A stretch of DNA of 8,194 nucleotides from an uncultured Lachnobacterium sp. (lineage in GTDB: Bacteria; Bacillota; Clostridia; Lachnospirales; Lachnospiraceae): contig URYB01000105.1 in the NCBI GenBank assembly GCA_900552085.1, positions 1 through 8,194 on the forward strand. Direction: 5' to 3'. Both the position numbers and the translations under genes were made by a program. Position 1 is the stretch's first letter. Each line of letters begins with the position of its first letter. Under the pieces are notes generated by a model. That model searched no databases, was not told where the DNA came from, and worked only from the letters and a program-made list of their open reading frames with translations. This document shows, one piece after another, positions 1 through 7,960 of the stretch.

Positions 1-1670
1 GCTTTTCCGAAACAGAAAATCTCTGGGAAGTCATTATTCTTTATTCCGGTACCGCCGATGCTTTACAACAGACATTTCCCAATTTCCGGATTACATTCCT
101 TCTGAATAACTACGCCATTTTGCTTCTGCCAGAGGAAGCAATCGATGCCCTTGCGGATTCTCCGCAGGTCATTTATATCGAACGCCCGAGGCGGCTTTTC
201 TTCGAAGATCTTCCGGCCATCCGTTCCTCCTGCATTACGGCAATCCAGGAGGCTCCACTTTCCCTGACGGGAAAAGGCGTGCTTTTGTCCATCATAGATT
301 CCGGCATCGATTATATGCATCCGGATTTTCAGAATGCAGACGGATCCACAAGAATTCTGGCGCTGTGGGATCAGACCATAACGCCCGATCCATCAAAAAA
401 TTTTCTTTCCCCTCCCGGCTACACACTGGGCACACTGTTCACAGAGGAACAGATCAATGCTGCTATCGCTGCCCCCACACTGCAGGAACGTTCTGCATTC
501 TGTCCAAGCTTTGATACCAGCGGACACGGAACGCATGTGACCGGTATCGCCGCCGGAAACGGCCGTGTGCAGATTGCAAACCGCGGGATTGCCTATGAAG
601 CTTCTCTTCTTGTTATCAAACTCGGCGCCCCCGGACCTATGGGTTTTCCAAGCACTACACAGCTGATGCAGGCGGTCGATTTTTCCGTCCTCTATGCCAT
701 AGACCATCAGTTACCGCTTTCCATCAACCTCAGTTTCGGCAATACCTACGGCTCCCACAGCGGCACTTCCCTGTTGGAAACCTATCTGGATTCCGTATCC
801 GATCTTGGGCGGATCTGTATTGTGACCGGCAGCGGAAATGAGGGAAATAATGGTGGTCACGCTGGTGGACGCATTCTTTCAAACACCTCGAAGTCCCTGG
901 AATTTGTTGTGGGTGATTATGAAAGAAATCTCTCCATTCAGATATGGAAAAATTACTGGGATGAAATCCGCATTCAGCTGCTTCCGCCATTTTCGCAGGC
1001 TCCCATCCAGATTCCTGACACTCCCGGAAGCTGGCGCTTTGCCGTGGGAGATACCGAGCTTCTTATTTATTGTGGTGCGCCTTCTCCCTACAGTCTCTAT
1101 CAGGAACTCTACATTGATTTTATTTCTTCGCGTACCTACATTGCTTCCGGTGTATGGACCTTTCTTCTTACTGCCCAGAATATCACAGACGGAATCTACG
1201 ATCTGTGGATGCCTGCAGCGGCAATCCGCGGCAATGCAACCCAGTTTCTTGCACCTACACCGGAAACCACACTTACGATTCCGTCCACCGCTGCCAAAAC
1301 GATCAGCGTCGGTGCCTATGATTCCAATACCAATACTTACGCCCCTTTTTCCGGACGCGGATTTACATGGAATACGAATCAGGTAAAACCGGATATTGTT
1401 GCTCCCGGAGTAGACATCACAAGCTGCGCCGTGGGTGGGGGCTACGAAACAAGAAGTGGTACTTCCATGGCCACACCTTTCGTGTCAGGAAGTTGTGCCC
1501 TGCTCATGCAATGGGGCATTTTGCAGGGAAATGATTCCTTTTTGTACGGTGAAAAAATGAAGGCCTATCTGATAAAAGGGGCCCGGAAACTTCCCTTTGT
1601 AGAGAAATATCCAGACCCCCGCGTGGGTTGGGGTGCCCTGTGTGTATCCGCAAGCATCCCTTCTTTGTAA
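1..1670 (+). CDS. S8 family (subtilisin-like) serine peptidase, Csp-like, 5'-truncated by window edge
   Basis: The frame is open from base 3 to the TAA at 1668-1670, giving 555 visible residues, so the true start lies before the window; the TTG at 120 is an internal Leu codon. In visible numbering the first ~65 residues look like a subtilase propeptide (strand YAILLLPEEAIDALADSP, then VIYIERPRR). The catalytic Asp is D99 in IIDSGID (bases 297-299), His H175 in SGHGTHV (525-527), oxyanion Asn N279 in GSGNEGN, and Ser S488 in SGTSMATP (1464-1466). About 130-150 residues between Asn and Ser exceed the basic fold and match the position of the jelly-roll insertion in clostridial Csp proteases, which cleave the spore cortex hydrolase precursor SleC. 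Length also fits Csp proteins (about 550-570 aa). With the triad intact it should be active, unlike the CspC and CspA pseudoproteases. A germination role is inference: Lachnospiraceae often carry several such subtilases of unknown substrate. No signal peptide can be judged because the N-terminus is missing. Confidence 0.9.
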   Translation, partial: FSETENLWEVIILYSGTADALQQTFPNFRITFLLNNYAILLLPEEAIDALADSPQVIYIERPRRLFFEDLPAIRSSCITAIQEAPLSLTGKGVLLSIIDSGIDYMHPDFQNADGSTRILALWDQTITPDPSKNFLSPPGYTLGTLFTEEQINAAIAAPTLQERSAFCPSFDTSGHGTHVTGIAAGNGRVQIANRGIAYEASLLVIKLGAPGPMGFPSTTQLMQAVDFSVLYAIDHQLPLSINLSFGNTYGSHSGTSLLETYLDSVSDLGRICIVTGSGNEGNNGGHAGGRILSNTSKSLEFVVGDYERNLSIQIWKNYWDEIRIQLLPPFSQAPIQIPDTPGSWRFAVGDTELLIYCGAPSPYSLYQELYIDFISSRTYIASGVWTFLLTAQNITDGIYDLWMPAAAIRGNATQFLAPTPETTLTIPSTAAKTISVGAYDSNTNTYAPFSGRGFTWNTNQVKPDIVAPGVDITSCAVGGGYETRSGTSMATPFVSGSCALLMQWGILQGNDSFLYGEKMKAYLIKGARKLPFVEKYPDPRVGWGALCVSASIPSL

Positions 1671-1672
1671 TT

Positions 1673-4366
1673 TTATTCTTCTTTCATAAATCTGTCGTAG
1701 AATTCTTCTTTTGGAACCGGTTCGCCAAAGTAGTAACCCTGAATCATTTCCGCTTTCGTCTGACGAAGAATATCTACCTGCTCCTTGGTTTCAATTCCTT
1801 CTACGATACACTCGATACCAAGATCATTGATCAGAGAAGTCATATAATCAAGCATCATGCGGCTTCTCTGGTTTGTTGTAATTTCTGTTACCATGGAACG
1901 GTCGATTTTTGCGGAATCAAAATCATACTGCAACAATACCGACAAATTCGAATACTGTGTACCAAAATCATCCATAGAAAGACGAAATCCCATCTTTTTG
2001 AGTGCATTGGATACATTCTCGATCACAATGTGATCCATATCTCCTACCGTCTCTGTCACCTCGATATGTACCATTCCCATCGGCACATCATATTTTTCTG
2101 TAACCGCTTTGACTCTTTCCAAAAGATCCGGATACAGGATCGTCTTCTTCGAGAAATTCAAAGAAATCGGTACCAGACGATGTCCAGCTTTCTGCTCCGC
2201 CTGCTGATACTTAAATACTTCCTCTAAAACAAACAGGTCGATCATATAAATCAGATTATAATGTTCCAGAACCGGTATAAAATGGGAAGGTGCCACAAGT
2301 CCAAGTTCATCATCCAGCTGCCGTACCAGGGCCTCTGCACCTTCCGTCTTCCCAGACGCAATATTTACCTTCGGCTGCAGATACACAAGATAATGATCTC
2401 TGTCCAGCAAATCCTGCACTTCCCGAATCAGATTTCCTGCAATCTTACGGAACGCAGTATTTCCATGAAGAATTTTCACCTTGTCATTGTCCATGACCGC
2501 TTCTGCTTCTGCAATCTGTGAATATACGGCAGGATGTGAACTCCAGCTATATCCATTTGCCACAGAAAAAGAAAGCAGTTCCAGACGTTCTTTTAATTGA
2601 TTCACCCGTTCTTCAAAATCTTTTCGTTTTATATTTGCGCATAAAACAAGCATTTCGTCCTGATCATAACGAAACAGCCGATATCCATCAAAAGTCTCTT
2701 TGAGTATCTCTGCCACTTCGATCAGCTTCTTATTGCCATACAGATATCCAAACTGATGGTTCATATCCGAAAGCTTGATAATATCGGTTGTGATAATTCC
2801 AAGTGATTGGTATCCCTGAATTTCACGTTCTTTTTTCCACAATACAAAACTGTTGCGGTTCCATAAGCCTGTGAGACTATCATGTGTTTTACTCTTCTCA
2901 CAGATTTCATTTGCGCTTTCCCTCAAAAGACATGCATTCAGATACTCGGCAACCATCTGTACAAGCATAGATTCCTCAATGTGTCTGCGCGGATTAAAAA
3001 CCAAAAGAGCACCGACATTCTCGTTATCTTTCAGCAGCGAACTTGCGATAATTGACCATATCCGGCATTGTACCATTCCCTCATAAAGCTCCGGCATCGT
3101 ATTTTTGATGCGTTTGATATTCGGCATACAAATATTTATCCGCTCATAAAGCACCTTCCAATAGGAATTTGCTTTTCCGTTCTCGATAAGTTCTACGATC
3201 ACACGGGATGTCATCTCTGCACTTTCTTTATGGCATTCACTTACCTTCTGCCGGTTTCTTCGCGTTTTATCAATCACGATGACACAATCTGCATCAAAAA
3301 AGTTCTGCAATGACAGTTCCATTCGTTTGAGACCATCTGCAAACCGCCCAGAGGACAACTGTGAAATACACTCTTTCAGCTCCACAAGAAGTACATGTTC
3401 ATCTGCTGTACTACAGATTTCCTCTGCATACTGAATTTCTTCCTGTTCTTTGGCATTCTGATCCAGCAATTCCTGAATATCCTTAAAAAATACAATCTGA
3501 TTCTTTCCTCTGTTCTTTGCGGTATAGACCGCCTGATCTGCTTCATAATACAGATCCGAAAATGTCATTTTCCGGTCTCCCACTTCACTGATTCCAATAG
3601 AAGCCGCATATTCCATATCAAATATGATGGTCTTTAAACGCTCCTTCAGATTTTCACAGAATTTGTGGATATCATACTCATCTTTGAGCCCCCAGACAAA
3701 TGCAGCAAATTCATCGCCACCCAGCCGTCCTGCCACACCATGGTTTCCAACCACAGCATTCAATACGGTGCCTGTCTGCTCAAGTACCATATCTCTGACG
3801 GCATGTCCCTGGGTATCATTGATCATTTTGAAATCATCCACATCCAGCATCATAAGCAATGCCTTGCCATCATATTTTTCCAGCTTTTTTTCACAGATTT
3901 CTTCAAATGCCGTATGATTATACACATTCGTCAGCGCATCCATTTCTGCTTTTCTACGCATATTCTCATTCGCAATCTTCTCATTGTGAATGGACCGAAG
4001 ACGTCCTGCAATACGATCTACTTTCTCTCCGTCTTCTGTTGTGCTGACAAGAAAAAAGCGAAACCATACCCCCTCTTTTCCAGGTTCACAAAAACGCGCA
4101 TCAATCATGGTGTGCGTTGGTTTGCTCATACATTCCTTTATCGTCTGCCGATACAATTCTTTATCTGCAAGGTCCACAAATACGCTGCCTATCTTATCTT
4201 CTGCAGCGTATTCGAATACATCGTATACTGTAACGAACTCACCGTTTTCCACCTTGTACACCTGCATAGTGTCTGTACTGGCTTCATATTCCATAATGAA
4301 TTTCTGGTTCTGCTCTGCTACAACCCTGAGTACTTCATCTTGATTTGCTAAATTGTGCTTTTCCAT
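1673..4366 (-). CDS. PAS-GGDEF-GAF-like-degenerate GGDEF-EAL protein (c-di-GMP turnover)
   Basis: This 897-residue soluble protein has no visible membrane segment. Residues ~15-130 resemble a PAS sensor domain (WFRFF strand, closing GRLRSIHNE). Residues ~135-300 form a GGDEF diguanylate cyclase domain: metal-binding D175 in LDVDDFK and a canonical motif RLGGDEF at 214-220. The RxxD inhibitory site expected five residues before GGDEF is absent (GNHG at 207-210), and the usual GHxxGD reads GHAVRD. Residues ~320-485 look like a GAF domain. Residues ~490-645 are a second GGDEF fold (DSLTGLWNRNSF) whose signature is replaced by RYDQDEM, so it is probably inactive. Residues ~645-893 are an EAL phosphodiesterase domain with E678-A-L, N737, E769, D799-D800, K820, E856 and Q876, the set needed for c-di-GMP hydrolysis to pGpG. 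The ATG lies 11 nt after the HAD gene stop behind GGGAGAG, with short spacing. Both activities are predicted; net direction is unknown and probably set by the PAS and GAF inputs. Confidence 0.92.
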   Translation of the reverse strand: MEKHNLANQDEVLRVVAEQNQKFIMEYEASTDTMQVYKVENGEFVTVYDVFEYAAEDKIGSVFVDLADKELYRQTIKECMSKPTHTMIDARFCEPGKEGVWFRFFLVSTTEDGEKVDRIAGRLRSIHNEKIANENMRRKAEMDALTNVYNHTAFEEICEKKLEKYDGKALLMMLDVDDFKMINDTQGHAVRDMVLEQTGTVLNAVVGNHGVAGRLGGDEFAAFVWGLKDEYDIHKFCENLKERLKTIIFDMEYAASIGISEVGDRKMTFSDLYYEADQAVYTAKNRGKNQIVFFKDIQELLDQNAKEQEEIQYAEEICSTADEHVLLVELKECISQLSSGRFADGLKRMELSLQNFFDADCVIVIDKTRRNRQKVSECHKESAEMTSRVIVELIENGKANSYWKVLYERINICMPNIKRIKNTMPELYEGMVQCRIWSIIASSLLKDNENVGALLVFNPRRHIEESMLVQMVAEYLNACLLRESANEICEKSKTHDSLTGLWNRNSFVLWKKEREIQGYQSLGIITTDIIKLSDMNHQFGYLYGNKKLIEVAEILKETFDGYRLFRYDQDEMLVLCANIKRKDFEERVNQLKERLELLSFSVANGYSWSSHPAVYSQIAEAEAVMDNDKVKILHGNTAFRKIAGNLIREVQDLLDRDHYLVYLQPKVNIASGKTEGAEALVRQLDDELGLVAPSHFIPVLEHYNLIYMIDLFVLEEVFKYQQAEQKAGHRLVPISLNFSKKTILYPDLLERVKAVTEKYDVPMGMVHIEVTETVGDMDHIVIENVSNALKKMGFRLSMDDFGTQYSNLSVLLQYDFDSAKIDRSMVTEITTNQRSRMMLDYMTSLINDLGIECIVEGIETKEQVDILRQTKAEMIQGYYFGEPVPKEEFYDRFMKEE

Positions 4367-4377
4367 AACTCTCCCAT

Positions 4378-5013
4378 TTAGTTCCAGACAGTGTCAATTA
4401 CCTCTGTTAATTCAGAAAACTTTTGTATTTCCGGCACATCAACTTCTACTTTTCCAAAACCGTATCCCGCATGAATAAACCGTACTCCTGCGGACATGCT
4501 CGCATCATAGTCGCCCTGTATGTCCCCAACATACACTGCGTCCTGCAAGTCATTTCTCTGATACAAAAGCGCTATATTCTCCCCTTTCGGCTTATCATTG
4601 TTGCCGTAACATTCAATATCTTCAATAAGATCATGAAATTTGTAATAATCCAGAAAAGCTTCAATATATCCGGCCTGACAATTACTTACAATATACAGAT
4701 GATAGTTTTCTTTCAGCTTTTCCATTGTTTTACGGATGTCCGGATAAAGAACCCCGCCATGCTTACGGAGGTAATCATTCTCCAGCTTACAGCACAAATC
4801 CAAAAGTTCTTTTCTTTGTACCGCATTCAGTCCCGGAAACAGGATATCTGCAATATCTTCCATTGTCTTTCCCATTACCGACTGAATATCGCCTGCTGTA
4901 AGCGGCTCTCTTTGGTAGCCATATGCAAGCATTGCTTCATTCCAGGACTCTGCGACTCCAGCCGCAGAATCCCAAAGTGTTCCGTCCATATCAAAAATTA
5001 TGCCTTTTTTCAT
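4378..5013 (-). CDS. HAD superfamily hydrolase (phosphatase), subfamily IA
   Basis: This 211-residue protein shows all four HAD motifs. Motif I is FDMDGT with nucleophile D8 and acid/base D10; motif II is IVSNC with S110; the motif III Lys is in DKPKGENI (K141 or K143); motif IV is VGDIQGD with D164 and D168. The helical stretch between residues ~15 and 95 is a C1-type cap, as in phosphoglycolate phosphatase and beta-phosphoglucomutase. It should hydrolyse a small phosphorylated metabolite in the cytoplasm, but the substrate cannot be read from sequence. Its ATG overlaps the purD TGA as ATGA (5010-5013), implying translational coupling; the nearest purine-rich stretch, GGAAAGG at 5027-5033, is 13 nt upstream, farther than usual. 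Position inside the purine cluster suggests a nucleotide-related, phosphoribosyl or house-cleaning substrate, which is inference. Phosphoglycolate phosphatase (Gph-like) is the main alternative label. Confidence 0.9.
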   Translation of the reverse strand: MKKGIIFDMDGTLWDSAAGVAESWNEAMLAYGYQREPLTAGDIQSVMGKTMEDIADILFPGLNAVQRKELLDLCCKLENDYLRKHGGVLYPDIRKTMEKLKENYHLYIVSNCQAGYIEAFLDYYKFHDLIEDIECYGNNDKPKGENIALLYQRNDLQDAVYVGDIQGDYDASMSAGVRFIHAGYGFGKVEVDVPEIQKFSELTEVIDTVWN

Positions 5014-6284
5014 GCTTCGTCAATTGCCTTTCCAATATCGTGTCTCATATATTTATTTGCAAAGTCAATCCACTCCGTTGCCTCATAGGCTTTTGCTCTG
5101 GCTTCCTTTAAATCCTTACCGGTAGCTGTAATGCCAAGTACACGACCACCGTTTGTCACGATACGTCCCTCTTTATCAAAAGCGGTACCTGCATGGAAAC
5201 AATAGTAATCGTCTTTTCCATCGAATTTTTCGAATCCGGTGATTGGAAATCCCTTCTCATAAGACACCGGATATCCGTCAGATGCCAGCACCACGCAGAC
5301 TGCTGCGTTGTCCTCAAACTGCAGATCAATGGTATCAAGTCTGCTGTCAACACAGGCTTCCATCACATCAATAATGTCATTCTTCATACGAGGCAGTACG
5401 ACCTGTGCTTCCGGATCACCGAATCTTGCATTGTACTCAAGTACCTTTGGTCCGTCTTCTGTGAGCATCAGTCCAAAGAAAATAACTCCGGTAAATGGAC
5501 GTCCCTCTGCAGCCATAGCATCTACAGTTGCCTGATAAATATACTTCTTGCAGAAATCATCCACTTCTTTTGTGTAGAACGGGCTTGGCGAGAAGTTACC
5601 CATACCACCGGTATTTAATCCCTGATCTCCGTCTTTTGCACGCTTATGATCCTGTGCGGAAGACATGATTTTGATTGTTTTTCCATCAACAAAAGAAAGT
5701 ACGGAAACCTCGCGTCCTGTCATGAACTCTTCGATTACCATGGTATTTCCGGCATTACCGAACTTCTTGTCCTCCATAATGGTACGGACACCTTCTTTTG
5801 CCTCTTCAAGTGTATTGCAGATCAATACACCTTTTCCCAAAGCAAGTCCATCTGCTTTCAGTACGATTGGCATCTTTGCAGTCTCAAGATATGCAAGTGC
5901 ATCCTTAGGATCTGTGAAATTCTCATATCCGGCTGTTGGAATGTTGTATTTTTTCATGAGATCCTTGGAAAAAGCCTTCGATCCCTCAAGGATTGCTGCA
6001 TTCTTGCGTGGTCCAAATACTTTCAGCCCCTCTGCCTCAAACACATCAACAATTCCGCCTACTAATGGATCGTCCATTCCAACGATTGTAAAATCAATTG
6101 CCTGCTCCTTTGCAAAAGCAACCAGTTTATCAAATTCCATGGCGCCGATCGGCACGCACTCTGCAAGTGCTGCGATTCCGGCATTGCCCGGTGCACAATA
6201 AATCTTATCTACACGTTTGCTCTTTGCAACACTTGTCACAATTGCATGCTCACGTCCGCCGCTTCCTACTACAAGAACTTTCAT
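5010..6284 (-). CDS. purD: Phosphoribosylamine-glycine ligase (GAR synthetase)
   Basis: PurD joins 5-phosphoribosylamine and glycine using ATP to make glycinamide ribonucleotide, step 2 of de novo purine synthesis. The 424-residue product has the normal family length. Visible landmarks are the N-terminal GSGGREHA (residues 7-14), the ATP-grasp segment with LKADGLALGKGV (142-153) and EEFMTGREVS (185-194), the glycine-rich NTGGMGNFSP (224-233), the family signature NARFGDPEAQVVLP (285-298) and a C-terminal domain from about 325. A TTG at 6305 would add seven residues, but the ATG at 6284 is chosen because a strong TAAGGAGA lies 6-7 nt upstream (6291-6298) and the family N-terminus begins at MKVLVVGSGG. 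One oddity is VGMDDPL at 68-74, where many PurD proteins read VGPExPL. The stop overlaps the next gene's ATG by 4 nt. Confidence 0.97.
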   Translation of the reverse strand: MKVLVVGSGGREHAIVTSVAKSKRVDKIYCAPGNAGIAALAECVPIGAMEFDKLVAFAKEQAIDFTIVGMDDPLVGGIVDVFEAEGLKVFGPRKNAAILEGSKAFSKDLMKKYNIPTAGYENFTDPKDALAYLETAKMPIVLKADGLALGKGVLICNTLEEAKEGVRTIMEDKKFGNAGNTMVIEEFMTGREVSVLSFVDGKTIKIMSSAQDHKRAKDGDQGLNTGGMGNFSPSPFYTKEVDDFCKKYIYQATVDAMAAEGRPFTGVIFFGLMLTEDGPKVLEYNARFGDPEAQVVLPRMKNDIIDVMEACVDSRLDTIDLQFEDNAAVCVVLASDGYPVSYEKGFPITGFEKFDGKDDYYCFHAGTAFDKEGRIVTNGGRVLGITATGKDLKEARAKAYEATEWIDFANKYMRHDIGKAIDEA

Positions 6285-6290
6285 GTCTAC

Positions 6291-6298
6291 TCTCCTTA
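6291..6298 (-). promoter_or_regulatory. Ribosome binding site that sets the purD start
   Basis: On the minus strand this reads TAAGGAGA, close to the ideal Shine-Dalgarno core, 6-7 nt before the ATG at 6284. It decides that start over the upstream in-frame TTG at 6305, which lies before the ribosome binding site. It occupies most of the 26-nt purN-purD gap (6285-6310). Confidence 0.85.
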
Positions 6299-6310
6299 TT
6301 TTCAAGAACT

Positions 6311-6934
6311 CTATCCGATATGTACCTTACCGTCTGTCACGGTAACTTTTCCATTTGCAATCAGATCAATCGCCTTTGGCATAATGATCCATTCTGCCTG
6401 CTCCATCACACGGCGCTGCAGAACTTCCGGTGTATCTGTCTCCTCCACAGCAACTGCTTTCTGCAGAATGATCGGACCGGTATCCGTTCCTTCATCCACG
6501 AAATGTACCGTTGCTCCGGTCACTTTTACACCGCGGGAAAGAACACCTTCATGTACTTTTAATCCGTAATATCCAGTTCCGCAGAAAGATGGAATCAGTG
6601 ATGGATGAATATTGATGATCCGGTTGGTATATTCTTTGATCATCTGCTCCGGAATCACTACAAGGAATCCTGCCAGCACGACCAGATCCACATGATAGGA
6701 ATTCAGCTGTTTTAAAAAATCCTCGTTGAATGCCTCTCTGCTTGCATAATCTTTCGGGCTGATGCAGATGCTTTTGATTCCGTGCTGCTTTGCACGCTCC
6801 AGAGCATATGCATTCTTATTGTTGCTGATCACCACTTCAATTTCTGTGTTCGTGATCGTCTGATTTTCAATTCCATCAATGATGGCCTGTAAGTTTGTTC
6901 CACCGCCGGATACACACACTGCGATTTTTAGCAT
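6311..6934 (-). CDS. purN: Phosphoribosylglycinamide formyltransferase (GAR transformylase)
   Basis: PurN transfers a formyl group from 10-formyltetrahydrofolate to glycinamide ribonucleotide, giving FGAR (step 3 of purine synthesis). The 207-residue product has the usual length. Visible are the phosphate-binding SGGGTNLQAI (residues 9-18), VISNNKNAYALERA (35-48), and the catalytic core INIHPSLIPSF with N108 and H110 followed by GTGYYGLKVHEG. The third catalytic residue is D147 in HFVDEGTDTGP, equivalent to Asp144 of the E. coli enzyme. The ATG at 6934 lies inside the end of purM, a 7-nt overlap (ATGCTAA), behind AGAAGGG at 6944-6950. This arrangement suggests translational coupling to purM. 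Formate-dependent PurT, the alternative enzyme for this step, has a different fold and is excluded. Confidence 0.97.
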   Translation of the reverse strand: MLKIAVCVSGGGTNLQAIIDGIENQTITNTEIEVVISNNKNAYALERAKQHGIKSICISPKDYASREAFNEDFLKQLNSYHVDLVVLAGFLVVIPEQMIKEYTNRIINIHPSLIPSFCGTGYYGLKVHEGVLSRGVKVTGATVHFVDEGTDTGPIILQKAVAVEETDTPEVLQRRVMEQAEWIIMPKAIDLIANGKVTVTDGKVHIG

Positions 6935-7953
6935 AATGTAACACCCTTCTCTCCGTCTGTGATCTTTCCAACCACATATGGAGTATCTCCAGCTGCCTTG
7001 ATTGCTTCCATTGTCTTATCCACATCTGCAGGATCTACAGCGAGAATCATTCCAAGTCCCATGTTGTATGTATTGTACATCATCTGCTCTTCAACATTTC
7101 CTTCCTTTGCCATCAAAGTAAAGATTGGCGGGATTGGATAGCTGTTCTTCTCAACAACTGCGTGCTTTCCTTCTGGAAGCATACGTGGAATATTCTCGTA
7201 GAAACCGCCACCTGTAATATGGCTGCACGCTTTCACGCGAACTCCTGCATTCTTAATGGACTTTAATGCACCAACATAAATACGTGTCGGAGCAAGAAGT
7301 GCCTCACCAAGTGTTGTGCCAAGTTCATCCACATAAGTATTCAATGTCTCTTTGTCCATCTTGAAAATCTTGCGGACAAGGGAGAATCCGTTGGAATGTA
7401 CACCGGAACTTGCCATACCGATCAGCACATCTCCAGCCTTTAAATCCTCTCCAGTAATGATGTCCTTCTTGTCTACCACACCTACCGTAAATCCGGCAAG
7501 ATCATACTCATCCTCCGGCATAAGTCCAGGATGTTCTGCTGTCTCTCCTCCGATCAGTGCACAGCCGGACTGCTTACATCCTTCTGCCACACCACTTACG
7601 ATCGTTGCGATCTTTTCAGGATAATTCTTTCCACATGCAATATAATCCAGGAAAAATAATGGTTCACCACCTGCACATGCAACGTCATTTACACACATGG
7701 CAACAGCGTCAATACCAATGGTATCATGCTTGTCCATCAAAAATGCAAGCTTTACTTTTGTTCCACATCCATCTGTTCCAGATAACAGAACCGGCTCTTC
7801 CATATTTTTGATTGTATCTAAAGAAAAAGCGCCGGAAAAACCACCAAGTCCACCTAACACTTCCGGACGCATGGTTGCTTTCACATACTTTTTCATAAGT
7901 TCCACTGACTCGTATCCTGCCTCGATATCTACGCCTGCGTTCTTGTAATCCAT
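6928..7953 (-). CDS. purM: Phosphoribosylformylglycinamidine cyclo-ligase (AIR synthetase)
   Basis: PurM closes the imidazole ring: FGAM plus ATP gives aminoimidazole ribonucleotide (step 5). The 341-residue protein matches family length. Landmarks in order are DYKNAGVDIEAG (residues 2-13), the conserved SGTDGCGTKVKLA (58-70), MCVNDVACAGGEPLFFLDY (86-104), GGETAEHPGLMP (135-146), SSGVHSNGFSL (182-192), HITGGGFYENIPRMLP (245-260) and NMGLGM (297-302). These are typical of the PurM/SelD/ThiL ATP-binding superfamily, and the GGETAE and SGTDGCGTK segments fix it as PurM. The ATG is preceded by a near-perfect AGGAGGA 7 nt upstream. It is the first visible gene of the purM-purN-purD-HAD-GGDEF/EAL cluster. 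A gene farther upstream, outside the window, could still share the transcript. Confidence 0.98.
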   Translation of the reverse strand: MDYKNAGVDIEAGYESVELMKKYVKATMRPEVLGGLGGFSGAFSLDTIKNMEEPVLLSGTDGCGTKVKLAFLMDKHDTIGIDAVAMCVNDVACAGGEPLFFLDYIACGKNYPEKIATIVSGVAEGCKQSGCALIGGETAEHPGLMPEDEYDLAGFTVGVVDKKDIITGEDLKAGDVLIGMASSGVHSNGFSLVRKIFKMDKETLNTYVDELGTTLGEALLAPTRIYVGALKSIKNAGVRVKACSHITGGGFYENIPRMLPEGKHAVVEKNSYPIPPIFTLMAKEGNVEEQMMYNTYNMGLGMILAVDPADVDKTMEAIKAAGDTPYVVGKITDGEKGVTLC

Positions 7954-7960
7954 TTATTTT

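Noticed and set aside
120..122. TTG at 120 as the start of the peptidase
   Set aside because: The same frame stays open to base 3 and encodes propeptide-like sequence upstream, so the TTG is an internal Leu codon.
838..1386. Open frame of 182 codons in another frame inside the S8 peptidase
   Set aside because: The peptidase frame carries catalytic motifs on both sides and through this stretch; the alternative has no recognisable features.
1610..1672. Intrinsic terminator at the convergent gene end
   Set aside because: The only GC-rich stem (ACCCC/GGGGT) is 5 bp and lacks a following T-run on either strand.
3665..4351. Plus-strand open frame of 228 codons opposite the GGDEF/EAL gene
   Set aside because: It lies wholly antisense to a well-supported coding region, its translation is rich in His, Cys and Phe with no recognisable domain, and it has no clear ribosome binding site.
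4423..5088. Plus-strand open frame of 221 codons opposite the HAD gene and the end of purD
   Set aside because: It is antisense to two motif-rich genes and shows no protein-like pattern; a shadow frame.
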